Below are positions 1 through 7,370 of a stretch of DNA of 64,000 nt, one piece after another (the stretch's first letter is position 1; each line of letters opens with the position of its first letter). Position numbers and translations under genes: made by a program. Source of the DNA: an uncultured Porphyromonadaceae bacterium (lineage in GTDB: Bacteria; Bacteroidota; Bacteroidia; Bacteroidales; Muribaculaceae); the NCBI GenBank assembly GCA_937989585.1, contig CALKRW010000006.1, positions 1-64,000 of the forward strand, written 5' to 3'. The notes below the pieces were generated by a model that saw nothing but the letters and a program-made list of their open reading frames with translations, made no database searches and had not been told where the DNA came from.

Positions 1-1
1 G

Positions 2-33
2 CAAAGTTAGAACTTATACAGGCAGGCTTCAAT
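2..33 (-). promoter_or_regulatory. Promoter firing leftward out of the window
   Basis: On the minus strand TAACTTTG (9 to 2) matches the Bacteroidota -7 element and ATTG (33 to 30) sits 20 nt upstream as a -33 element. The transcript would leave the left edge, so its gene cannot be seen. Confidence 0.4.
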
Positions 34-191
34 ACGCTATCGCGGACGGTTGTACCCTGATTTTCAACAAATCCAATCACCAAATCCACCAACCAAACCC
101 ACCAAAATTATGAAACACACCTCCACCACAACAATCCGACTCCACCCCCTAACCTCCCGACATCCCCCTCCGTCCGGCAATCAAAATCTGT

Positions 192-497
192 TTATCCAAA
201 GACTTGATATTTGGTTTCGTCAACTTCGGCACGGAAAAAGCGGTTTTTAATCGACTTGTTCACAACCATGTCAACCTTTCGGCCAATTACGGCTTCAATT
301 TCATGGATGAAATTGAAAAAATTATCCGCGTAATCAAGCAGGTCGATATGTTTCTCATCGAAATCGACAAGAAAATCAACATCGCTGTCCTTGTTGAAAC
401 GCGGAGTGAGTATGGAACCGAACACCCACAGTTTCGCGACCTTGTACTTCCTGCACAGGTCCACAATCTTATCCATATTCAACTCAATTAGTTTCAT
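192..497 (-). CDS. MNT-type minimal nucleotidyltransferase (HepT antitoxin), copy 1
   Basis: 101 aa. Minimal nucleotidyltransferase fold: the signature Gly-Ser followed nine residues later by the DVDF metal-binding aspartates is present (GSILTPRFNKDSDVDF). Proteins of this family (MntA) neutralise HepT toxins by AMPylating a tyrosine in the RX4HXY motif. It is the last gene of a leftward cassette, 64 nt after hepT. Residues 1-42 are almost identical to the other MNT gene at 905-1204, but the C-terminal halves differ, so this is a partial duplication. The shared first seven residues may be an extension; MDKIV at residue 8 is an alternative start. Confidence 0.85.
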   Translation of the reverse strand: MKLIELNMDKIVDLCRKYKVAKLWVFGSILTPRFNKDSDVDFLVDFDEKHIDLLDYADNFFNFIHEIEAVIGRKVDMVVNKSIKNRFFRAEVDETKYQVFG

Positions 498-519
498 ACA
501 GTCTAAAAATAGTTTTAAT
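372..519. repeat. Segmental duplication, unit A
   Basis: This stretch covers the 5' part of the first MNT gene and about 22 nt upstream of its start. It is nearly identical at DNA level to 1079-1226, including the upstream CATACAGTCTAAAA motif. Similarity stops at the DVDF codons. Confidence 0.8.
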
Positions 520-561
520 AGATAGCAGTTCTAATCAACAGGAGGGGCTTTCGCCCGCTTG

Positions 562-912
562 TCAGACATCTTCTGACGATTCGAGGAGCCGAATCACTTC
601 AGCCTTTAGCAAAGGCAAATGATTTATGACAATCGCCCAGATTAAATCCTCTCTCAGACTGTCATAACCATGTATGAGGTAATTGCGAGTGTTGACTATA
701 CGTCGTGCCGAGGTAATGGGAATGTCAGGACAAGCCTTCAGAATGCGATTCATCGCTTCGCCGATTATAGCAATCTCCCATTGTACTGCGCTTCGGAAAC
801 ATATATCCTCACAAAAAGCCTTGAATTCTCTCGGTCGTGTCGAACAGAATAATTCGATGTGGGAGATGCTGTTCAGTATGTCCTTGAGTGACTTGTTGAT
901 CTGGTCATCCAT
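562..912 (-). CDS. HepT-like ribonuclease toxin (DUF86)
   Basis: 116 aa, usual length for HepT. The RX4HXY catalytic motif is intact as RNYLIHGY around residues 76-83, matching the HEPN-fold RNase toxins of MntA-HepT systems. It overlaps the upstream MNT gene by 8 nt (905-912), implying translational coupling, and is followed by a second MNT gene, so the toxin sits between two putative antitoxins. In characterised pairs HepT cleaves RNA until its tyrosine is AMPylated; I infer the same here from motif and neighbours. Confidence 0.88.
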   Translation of the reverse strand: MDDQINKSLKDILNSISHIELFCSTRPREFKAFCEDICFRSAVQWEIAIIGEAMNRILKACPDIPITSARRIVNTRNYLIHGYDSLREDLIWAIVINHLPLLKAEVIRLLESSEDV

Positions 913-1204
913 AGATTTGATATTTGGTTCGGTCGAGTTCGGAGCGGAAATATGGATTTTTTACAGCCGTCTCGTCGATTAGGTCGACTTTGCGGCCTAA
1001 CACCTGCTGTAATTCATCAATAAAGTCGAAGAAAGTCAAAAACAGGTCAGATATCTGATCGTAGTGAAAAATGACTGAAAAATCAACATCGCTCTCCTTG
1101 TTGAAACGCGGAGTGAGTATGGAACCGAACACCCACAGTTTCGCAACCTTGTACTTCTTGCACAGGGCCACAATCTTGTCCATATTTAATTCAATCAACT
1201 TCAT
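905..1204 (-). CDS. MNT-type minimal nucleotidyltransferase (HepT antitoxin), copy 2
   Basis: 99 aa with GS and DVDF nucleotidyltransferase signatures. It lies directly upstream of and overlaps hepT by 8 nt, the arrangement usual for MntA-HepT, so it is the likelier cognate antitoxin. The N-terminal 42 residues match copy 1 (192-497) with four differences, while residues after DVDF diverge (SVIFHYDQ here, LVDFDEKH there). Both copies end with a similar TKYQ tail. Confidence 0.87.
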   Translation of the reverse strand: MKLIELNMDKIVALCKKYKVAKLWVFGSILTPRFNKESDVDFSVIFHYDQISDLFLTFFDFIDELQQVLGRKVDLIDETAVKNPYFRSELDRTKYQIYG

Positions 1205-1226
1205 ACAGTCTAAAAGCGGTTTTAAT
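1079..1226. repeat. Segmental duplication, unit B
   Basis: Second copy of the 148-bp unit at 372-519, covering the 5' part of the second MNT gene and about 22 nt upstream of it. Only scattered substitutions separate the two. Confidence 0.8.
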
Positions 1227-1239
1227 GCAATTCCAGGTA

Positions 1240-1515
1240 TCAGAAAACCTTCCTAATTCTGTTATCAAAAACTTCGGGATTAGCGGCACTTTCGGAAGGT
1301 TTGTCGAAAAAGCCGCCGAAGGACAGGTCTTCATCCAGTTCAGGCCAATGTAAGCCGAAATGCGAGACTGTGTAGTTCTCGCGTTGGTCAGCCGTAGCCT
1401 TGGCCAGACGGGGATAATCGGCGAACAGTTCCCGTGCCTGCCGCTTGTCCTTGAGTTGCAGCCAGATAGCTATATCAGTCAGCCAAATACGTATAATGTC
1501 GTTTCTGCTTATCAT
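1240..1515 (-). CDS. DUF2442-like small protein
   Basis: 91 aa. The central segment FGLHWPELDEDLSFGGFF resembles the DUF2442 consensus (aromatic-x-W-P-x-L-D-x-D-L/I-S). Family members are small, of unknown function, and often sit beside toxin-antitoxin or mobile loci. It is the first gene of the leftward cassette, 35 nt before the MNT-HepT-MNT genes and directly downstream of the only good promoter, so it is probably co-transcribed with them. No catalytic residues can be assigned. Confidence 0.6.
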   Translation of the reverse strand: MISRNDIIRIWLTDIAIWLQLKDKRQARELFADYPRLAKATADQRENYTVSHFGLHWPELDEDLSFGGFFDKPSESAANPEVFDNRIRKVF

Positions 1516-1531
1516 TTGACTTCTTAAGTCG

Positions 1532-1562
1532 CAAAAATAATCATTTATAATGATATAACAAA
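1532..1562 (-). promoter_or_regulatory. Promoter of the DUF2442-MNT-HepT-MNT cassette
   Basis: Minus-strand -7 element TATTTTTG (1539 to 1532) with a TTTG -33 element (1562 to 1559) at 19 nt spacing. It lies 17 nt upstream of the DUF2442 start. Confidence 0.6.
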
Positions 1563-1563
1563 C

Positions 1564-1595
1564 AAGCGAACTCAGATTTCGCTCTGAATTCGCTT
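1564..1595 (-). terminator. Hairpin downstream of tRNA-Ala
   Basis: Arms 1564-1576 and 1583-1595 form a 13-bp stem with one mismatch and a 6-nt loop, immediately 3' of the leftward tRNA. T-rich sequence follows on the minus strand. It also overlaps the start of the cassette promoter region. Confidence 0.6.
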
Positions 1596-1601
1596 TTCTT
1601 G

Positions 1602-1674
1602 TGGAGTATAGCGGACTCGAACCGCTTACCTCAACACTGCCAGTGTTGCGCTCTACCAGATGAGCTAATACCCC
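1602..1674 (-). tRNA. tRNA-Ala (anticodon GGC)
   Basis: 73 nt, full cloverleaf. The 7-bp acceptor stem contains the G3-U70 wobble that is the alanine identity element. The anticodon loop is CTGGCAG, giving anticodon GGC (codon GCC). The T-loop is TTCGAGT, and the discriminator base is A. CCA is not encoded. Confidence 0.96.
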
Positions 1675-1691
1675 GTTTGTTATTTGCGTTG

Positions 1692-1721
1692 CAAAGGTAG
1701 GGCTTTTTTTTGAATAGCAAA
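1692..1721 (-). promoter_or_regulatory. tRNA-Ala promoter
   Basis: Minus-strand -7 TACCTTTG (1699 to 1692) and TTTG (1721 to 1718) at 18 nt spacing, 17 nt upstream of the mature tRNA 5' end. Confidence 0.6.
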
Positions 1722-1772
1722 GAACATAAACCTTGTTTTATATTTTGTTAATAATTGTAAGCACACGTTAAC

Positions 1773-1802
1773 ATTGACGTGTCGCTTTTTTGCCTAACTT
1801 TG
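1773..1802 (+). promoter_or_regulatory. Promoter of the namZ-symporter-WYL operon
   Basis: -33-like ATTG (1773-1776) and -7 TAACTTTG (1795-1802), 18 nt apart. The leader to the namZ start would be about 50 nt. Confidence 0.6.
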
Positions 1803-1859
1803 ACCTCTGCGGACCGTTGGCAGCGAATGTCCTGTCCGCTGAATTAACCAATCCTTATC

Positions 1860-3035
1860 ATGAAAAAAGTCTTAGTATCTGTTATTGTTGTTTTTATGGC
1901 CCTGATGGCCTATGCTGACGACGTGCTCGTAGGTGCCGCTCAGACCGATGTCTGGGTGCCGATGCTCAAGGGCAAGCGTGTCGCCCTTTTCTCCAACCAC
2001 ACCGGCATGGTCGGCGACAGGCATACGCTCGACCTTATGCTCGACAACGGGCTGAACGTCGTGAACATCTTCTCGCCCGAGCATGGCTTCCGCGGGAACG
2101 CCGATGCAGGCGAGCATGTTAGTTCGGGTGTCGACCCCGTCACCGGCATTAAGATAGCCTCGCTCTACGACGGCGGCAAGCGCGGTCCGTCCGCCGAGGT
2201 CATGGACGGTCTCGACGTGATAGTCGTCGACATCCAGGACGTCGGCCTCCGCTACTATACATACTACTGCTCGATGATCGACCTGATGAACGCCGCCGCG
2301 CAGCATGGCAAGAGCGTCGTTGTCCTCGACCGCCCGAATCCCAACGGCATGTATGTCGACGGTCCTATCCTTGACATGAAGTATGCCAGCGGCGTCGGCC
2401 GTCTGCCTATCCCCGTGGTTCACGGCATGACCCTCGGCGAACTTGCCCGCATGGCTAACGGCGAGGGCTGGCTGAAAGACGGAGCCAAGGTGCCCCTCGA
2501 GGTCGTTCCCGTCAGGAATTACACCCATCAGACCCGCTACACGCTTCCCGTCGCCCCTTCGCCCAATCTGCGCGAGATGAAGGCCATCTATCTCTATCCC
2601 GCCACATGCTACTTCGAGGCCACGCCCGTCTCGTTGGGTCGCGGCACCGACTTCCCCTTCCTCTGCTACGGACACCCCGACATGCGCGACCGCAAATTCG
2701 AATTCACGCCCCAGAGCGTCCCCGGCGCCAAGAATCCTCCGCAACTCGGCAACCTGTGCCACGGTGTCGACCTGCGCACCGTCTCCGACGAGGAGGCAAT
2801 CGCCAACGGCGTGAACCTCGCCTACCTCATCGATGCCTACCGCGACCTGACTGAATCGGGCGCCCTCGGCGACAAACCCTTCTTCCGCGACTTCTTCGAG
2901 AAACTCATCGGACGCGGCGACATCCGCGGAATGATCGAGCAGGGCCGCTCCGCCGACGAAATCAAGGCCACATGGGCCGGCGACGTCGAGCGCTTCAAGG
3001 CCCAGCGCCGTCCCTACCTTCTCTACGCCGAATAA
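1860..3035 (+). CDS. namZ: NamZ-like exo-beta-N-acetylmuramidase (DUF1343)
   Basis: 391 aa with a signal peptide (MKKVLVSVIVVFMALMAYA), so exported, probably periplasmic. The DUF1343/YbbC family signatures are clear: LFSNHTGM near residue 43, FSPEHGFRG near 76, VVDIQDVGLRYYTY near 123, DRPNPNG near 157 and VHGMTLGELA near 188. The founding member, Bacillus subtilis NamZ, releases MurNAc from the non-reducing ends of peptidoglycan fragments, and homologues occur in Tannerella. Next gene 33 nt downstream is a sodium:solute symporter, supporting a MurNAc-scavenging role. Confidence 0.85.
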   Translation: MKKVLVSVIVVFMALMAYADDVLVGAAQTDVWVPMLKGKRVALFSNHTGMVGDRHTLDLMLDNGLNVVNIFSPEHGFRGNADAGEHVSSGVDPVTGIKIASLYDGGKRGPSAEVMDGLDVIVVDIQDVGLRYYTYYCSMIDLMNAAAQHGKSVVVLDRPNPNGMYVDGPILDMKYASGVGRLPIPVVHGMTLGELARMANGEGWLKDGAKVPLEVVPVRNYTHQTRYTLPVAPSPNLREMKAIYLYPATCYFEATPVSLGRGTDFPFLCYGHPDMRDRKFEFTPQSVPGAKNPPQLGNLCHGVDLRTVSDEEAIANGVNLAYLIDAYRDLTESGALGDKPFFRDFFEKLIGRGDIRGMIEQGRSADEIKATWAGDVERFKAQRRPYLLYAE

Positions 3036-3068
3036 TCCCACCATCATAACACACTCCTCATCCAAGAC

Positions 3069-4562
3069 ATGACACCTACAATCGTAATCATCACCATCGT
3101 CGTATACTTCTGCATACTGATGGCCATAAGTTGGTTTGCCTCGCGGGGCAGCGACAACTCCACATTCTTCAACGGCAACCGCCAGGCGCCCTGGGGCCTC
3201 GTGGCATTCGCCATGATCGGCGCCACCATCTCGGGCGTGACCTTCATCTCCGTTCCCGGCATGGTCGTGGCCAAGGGCTACAGTTATCTGCAGATGGTGC
3301 TCGGCTTCATCGTCGGCTACTTCGTGATAGCCTGCGTGCTCGTCCCGCTGTTCTACAGGCGCAACCTCATCTCCATCTACGGCTACCTTGAGGAGCGCTT
3401 CGGCAAGTCGACCTACAGGACCGGCGCGTGGTTCTTCTTCGTCTCCAAGATTCTTGGCGCTGCGGTCCGCTTCTTCGTGGTGTGCGCCGTGCTCCAGATG
3501 ATGGTCTTCGGACCGCTCGGCATACCCTTCGAGTTCAACGTCATCGTCACCATCGCCCTGATCTGGCTCTACACCGTGCAGGGCGGCGTCAAGACTCTGA
3601 TATGGACCGACACGCTGAAGAGTTTCTGCCTGATAATGTCCGTCGTGCTGTGCATCTATTTCATCGCCACCAACCTCGGCTTCTCGGCCGGCGAGATGGT
3701 CTCGGCCATCGGCAGCCACGCCTCGTCGCGCATGTTCTTCTTCGACAACCCGATGGAGGGCACATACTTCTGGAAGCAGTTCCTTGCCGGTGTATTCATG
3801 GCCATAGCCACCAACGGCCTCGACCAGGACATGATGCAGCGCAACCTTGCCTGCAAGGACTCGCGCCAGAGCCAGAAGAACATGATTGTCAGCGGCATCG
3901 TCCAGTTCTTTGTCATCGCCCTCTTCCTCCTGCTCGGCACGCTGCTCGTGATTTTCTGCGACAGCAAGGGTGTGGCGCTTCCCGAGAAGAGCGACGAACT
4001 GTTCTCCACTGTGGTCAACCACGAGTCGATGCCCGTCATCGTCGGCGTGCTTTTCGTTGTCGGCCTCATCGCCGCCGCCTACTCGGCAGCCGGTTCGGCG
4101 CTGACCTCGCTCACCACCTCGTTCACCGTTGACGTCCTCGGCGCCCACAAGAAACAGGACGAGAAGCGACTCACCCGCACCCGCAAGGGCGTCCACGTCG
4201 CCATGTCCGTCGTCATGGGCCTCATCATCATTTTCTTCTACTATCTCAGCGAGGAGGATGCCATCTCGGCGGTCTACACCCTGGCCTCCTATACCTACGG
4301 TCCAATCCTCGGCCTCTTCGTGTTCGGCCTGTTCGGACGCCGTCCGGTGCGCGACCGCATGGTTCCCGTTGTCTGCGTACTCGCTCCGTGCCTTTCGTGG
4401 GTCACACAGTGGGCGCTGAAGACCTGGCTCGGCTACACCACATCGTTCGAACTCCTGCTGATAAACGCCGCCTTCACCATCGTCGGCCTCCTGCTGCTCT
4501 CCAGGCCCGCAATCAAGGCTCCCGAAGACACCCCGCTCGACGTGAAGGACGCTACGCTCTGA
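3069..4562 (+). CDS. Sodium:solute symporter (SSS family), possible MurNAc importer
   Basis: 497 aa with about 13 hydrophobic segments. N-terminal ASRGSDNSTFFNGNRQAPWGLVAFAMIGATISGVTFIS is the SSS-family TM1 region, written here as two blocks: ASRGSDNSTFF and the following TM1. Family members couple Na+ to uptake of sugars, sialic acid or vitamins. In Tannerella forsythia an SSS transporter (MurT) imports MurNAc; the position 33 nt after namZ and 31 nt before a WYL regulator makes MurNAc or an anhydro/disaccharide derivative a reasonable inferred substrate. No etherase or kinase gene (murQ, murK) is nearby. Confidence 0.82.
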   Translation: MTPTIVIITIVVYFCILMAISWFASRGSDNSTFFNGNRQAPWGLVAFAMIGATISGVTFISVPGMVVAKGYSYLQMVLGFIVGYFVIACVLVPLFYRRNLISIYGYLEERFGKSTYRTGAWFFFVSKILGAAVRFFVVCAVLQMMVFGPLGIPFEFNVIVTIALIWLYTVQGGVKTLIWTDTLKSFCLIMSVVLCIYFIATNLGFSAGEMVSAIGSHASSRMFFFDNPMEGTYFWKQFLAGVFMAIATNGLDQDMMQRNLACKDSRQSQKNMIVSGIVQFFVIALFLLLGTLLVIFCDSKGVALPEKSDELFSTVVNHESMPVIVGVLFVVGLIAAAYSAAGSALTSLTTSFTVDVLGAHKKQDEKRLTRTRKGVHVAMSVVMGLIIIFFYYLSEEDAISAVYTLASYTYGPILGLFVFGLFGRRPVRDRMVPVVCVLAPCLSWVTQWALKTWLGYTTSFELLLINAAFTIVGLLLLSRPAIKAPEDTPLDVKDATL

Positions 4563-4593
4563 TTCCTGTCCACCTCTTTCCCCGTCTAAACCT

Positions 4594-5586
4594 ATGTCCC
4601 AGACCCTACTGAACCGCTACATCTGGATTCTTGACACCATCAAGCGTCACGGACGTATAACCCGCGCGGCCCTCGACGACCTGTGGGCGCGCTCTCCGCT
4701 GAGTGACGGCGAGACCATGTCGCGCCGCACGTTCTACAACTACCGCCAGGCCATTCAGGACCTGTTCAACATAAACATCGAGTGCGACGCGGCCACTTAC
4801 GAGTACTACATCGCCGACGAGGACAAGCACAACCGCTCGGTGACCGACTGGCTGCTCAACTCCGCCGCCGTCAGCGACGTGCTCCAGAACTCCCGCGAGG
4901 TGTCCGGACGCATCTTCCTCGAGGACATTCCCTCGTCGCGCGAGCATCTCGCCACTGTCATCGACGCCATCAAGGCTTCGAAGATCATCACCTTCGACTA
5001 CAACAACTTCACGCGCTCGCGTCCCGCCACAGGCTTGCGTTTCGAGCCGTATGTGCTGAAACTCTTCCGCCAGCGCTGGTACGTCGTGGGCATGAACGTC
5101 AAGGAGTCGCGCCTCAAGACCTACGCCCTCGACCGCATGAGCCGCGTGGCCATAGAGTCCGCGTCGTTCGCGCTGCCCGACGGCTTCGATCCCGACGCGT
5201 ACTTCCGCGACTCGTTCGGCATCGTTGTCACCCGCCAGGCTCCGCGTCGCATAGTGCTTCGCGCCGAGCCGCTCCAGTCGAAATACCTCCGCGCCTTGCC
5301 CCTCCACGCCTCGCAGCGCGAGACCGTACACGACACCTACTCGCTCTTCACCTACCGCATGCGCGTCACCGAGGACCTGTGCGACGAACTGATGTCGTTT
5401 GGCCCGCGTGTCACCGTAATCTCGCCTCCCGAACTGCGCGCGATGATGATCGATCGCCTCAAGCGCGCCCTCGAGGGCTACACCACCGACCCGGCCCCAG
5501 TCTCCCGACCGGCCCTTACCGGCCTGGCGGCGGTGACAGACGCCGCGCTTGTGACCCGCCAGGGCAAGAACGAGTCCAAAAAATGA
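4594..5586 (+). CDS. WYL-domain transcriptional regulator
   Basis: 330 aa. N-terminal winged-helix DNA-binding region (about residues 5-65, containing SRRTFYNYRQAI), then a WYL domain with the core RWYVVGMN around residue 155 and a C-terminal WCX-like extension. WYL proteins usually bind a ligand, often a nucleotide or nucleic acid, and control neighbouring genes. It lies 31 nt after the symporter gene and is therefore the likely local regulator of the namZ operon or of the peptide transporter downstream. Ligand unknown. Confidence 0.8.
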   Translation: MSQTLLNRYIWILDTIKRHGRITRAALDDLWARSPLSDGETMSRRTFYNYRQAIQDLFNINIECDAATYEYYIADEDKHNRSVTDWLLNSAAVSDVLQNSREVSGRIFLEDIPSSREHLATVIDAIKASKIITFDYNNFTRSRPATGLRFEPYVLKLFRQRWYVVGMNVKESRLKTYALDRMSRVAIESASFALPDGFDPDAYFRDSFGIVVTRQAPRRIVLRAEPLQSKYLRALPLHASQRETVHDTYSLFTYRMRVTEDLCDELMSFGPRVTVISPPELRAMMIDRLKRALEGYTTDPAPVSRPALTGLAAVTDAALVTRQGKNESKK

Positions 5587-5649
5587 TCTCACGTGACACT
5601 GTTTTTAAAGATTCCGGGACAAAAAAGCCCGAAAACAACAAATTTTTCT

Positions 5650-5657
5650 TAAATTTG
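5650..5657 (+). promoter_or_regulatory. -7 element of the POT transporter promoter
   Basis: TAAATTTG matches TAnnTTTG, 42 nt before the start codon. No convincing TTTG lies 19-21 nt upstream, so the promoter may be weak or activator dependent. Confidence 0.45.
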
Positions 5658-5699
5658 GCCTCATAAAGAATAAACCATAAACTCCACAAACCACAAATT

Positions 5700-7259
5700 A
5701 TGTTCAAGAACCAACCTAAAGGACTGATTCCCGCGGCGTTGAGTAACATGGGCGAGCGTTTTGGCTACTATATCATGAATGCCGTGCTCGTGCTGTTCCT
5801 CTGCTCGAAGTTCGGTCTGAAAGAGGAGACATCGACCCTCATCTATTCGTGCTTCTATGCAGGCATCTACATTCTGTCGCTTGTCGGCGGTATCATCGCC
5901 GACCGTACGCAGAACTACAAAGGCACCATCATCCGCGGCCTTATAATCATGACTTTGGGTTACGCCCTGCTCGCCATTCCCATTCTTGCCACTTCAGGCA
6001 ACACCACATGGCTGCTGACCTTCACATGTGTCGCCCTTTTCCTCATCGCCTTCGGCAACGGCCTGTTCAAGGGCAACCTCCAGGCCATCGTCGGCCAGTT
6101 GTACGACAACCCCAAATACGAGGCTCAGCGTGACTCAGGCTTCCAGATTTTCTACGTCTTCATCAACATTGGCGGTCTTATCGCTCCCTTCGTCGCACCT
6201 ATGCTCCGCTCGTGGTGGCTTGACGTGAACGGCATGGTCTATAATGCCGACTTCCCCGCTATGTGCCATCAGTTCCTCAGCGTAACAGGTACGGATGCCA
6301 CCATCACCGCCGACCAGTTCTACGCCTTGGCCACCAAGGTAGGCGCCACCTCTGCCGCCGGCCTTCAGGAGTTCGCGACAAAGTACCTCGAGGTATTCAA
6401 CACCGGCATCCACTACTCGTTCATCGCCTCCGTAGGCGCCATGCTCCTTTCGCTGGTAATCTTCATCTATTCCAAGAAGGGTCTGCCTTCGCCCGCCAAG
6501 CGCGAGGCTGTCAAGTCCGTCCAGTACACTGCCGCCGAGAAGGCCGCAATGGCAAAGGAAATCAAACAGCGCATGTACGCACTCTTCGCCGTGCTCGGCA
6601 TCGCGGTATTCTTCTGGTTCTCGTTCCACCAGAACGGCACATCTATGTCGCTCTTCGCACGCGACTTCGTCGACACTTCGGCTGTCGCTCCCGAGATATG
6701 GCAGGCTGTCAATCCCTTCTTCGTGATTGTTCTCACGCCCGTCATCATGATGATTTTCGGCGCTCTCTCGTCCAAAGGCAAGGAAATCTCCACGCCTAAG
6801 AAAATCGCTATCGGTATGGGTATCGCCGGTCTTGGCTATCTCTTCCTTACCATCTACTCCGTCTATATGGACTATCCTTCGGGCACCGAGTTCCGCGATG
6901 CCATCAAGGCAGGTGTCAGTGTCATCAAGTCCGGCTGGTGGGTTCTGATTGTCTACTACTTCTTCATGACGGTCGCCGAACTCTTCATCTCGCCCCTCGG
7001 CCTGTCCTTCGTCTCGAAGGTCGCTCCCAAGCACCTGCAGGGTCTCTGCCAGGGTCTGTGGCTCGGCGCCACTGCCGTCGGCAACCTTCTGCTCTGGATT
7101 GGTCCCTGGATCTACAACAACTACCCCATATGGGTAGCCTGGGTAGTATTCCTTGTAGTCTGCTTCATCTCGATGGGCGTCATGCTCGGCATGCTCAAGT
7201 GGCTCGAGCGTGTCACAACCGACAAGCCCGTCCCCGCTGACGCTCAGGAATCTCTCTGA
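5700..7259 (+). CDS. POT/PTR2 family peptide:H+ symporter
   Basis: 519 aa, about 14 membrane segments. The N-terminus has the POT hallmark GERFGYYIMNAVLVL (the ExxER-like motif of the family is represented by NMGERFGYY), followed by FYAGIYILSLVGGIIADR and FGNGLFKGNLQAIVGQLY, and the family motif FQIFYVFINIGGLIAPFVAP. These proton-coupled carriers import di- and tripeptides. A separate -7 element precedes it, but its position after the namZ-symporter-WYL cluster suggests that stem-peptide fragments are taken up alongside amino sugars. Confidence 0.88.
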   Translation: MFKNQPKGLIPAALSNMGERFGYYIMNAVLVLFLCSKFGLKEETSTLIYSCFYAGIYILSLVGGIIADRTQNYKGTIIRGLIIMTLGYALLAIPILATSGNTTWLLTFTCVALFLIAFGNGLFKGNLQAIVGQLYDNPKYEAQRDSGFQIFYVFINIGGLIAPFVAPMLRSWWLDVNGMVYNADFPAMCHQFLSVTGTDATITADQFYALATKVGATSAAGLQEFATKYLEVFNTGIHYSFIASVGAMLLSLVIFIYSKKGLPSPAKREAVKSVQYTAAEKAAMAKEIKQRMYALFAVLGIAVFFWFSFHQNGTSMSLFARDFVDTSAVAPEIWQAVNPFFVIVLTPVIMMIFGALSSKGKEISTPKKIAIGMGIAGLGYLFLTIYSVYMDYPSGTEFRDAIKAGVSVIKSGWWVLIVYYFFMTVAELFISPLGLSFVSKVAPKHLQGLCQGLWLGATAVGNLLLWIGPWIYNNYPIWVAWVVFLVVCFISMGVMLGMLKWLERVTTDKPVPADAQESL

Positions 7260-7280
7260 GACAGTTGAACGAAAGATATA

Positions 7281-7332
7281 AAATTAAGAATTAAGGATAA
7301 TCCGTCACGGAGACATTCTTAATTCTTAATTT
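7281..7332. terminator. Bidirectional hairpin after the POT gene
   Basis: Perfect 15-bp inverted repeat, arms 7281-7295 and 7318-7332 (AATTAAGAATTAAG type), with a 22-nt loop and T-rich flank. AT-rich stems of this kind are common intergenic terminators in Bacteroidales. Confidence 0.6.
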
Positions 7333-7370
7333 TTAAAATACATTGATTATAACCGAAACAGAACACTGAT

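Noticed and set aside
204..491. 95-codon plus-strand frame opposite the first MNT gene
   Set aside because: Mirror of a gene with intact catalytic motifs; no start context and no family match.
1872..4196. 774-codon open frame on the minus strand opposite namZ and the symporter gene
   Set aside because: Antisense shadow caused by GC-rich third positions; its product is His/Asp/Glu/Val-rich without family pattern, whereas both plus-strand genes are clear.
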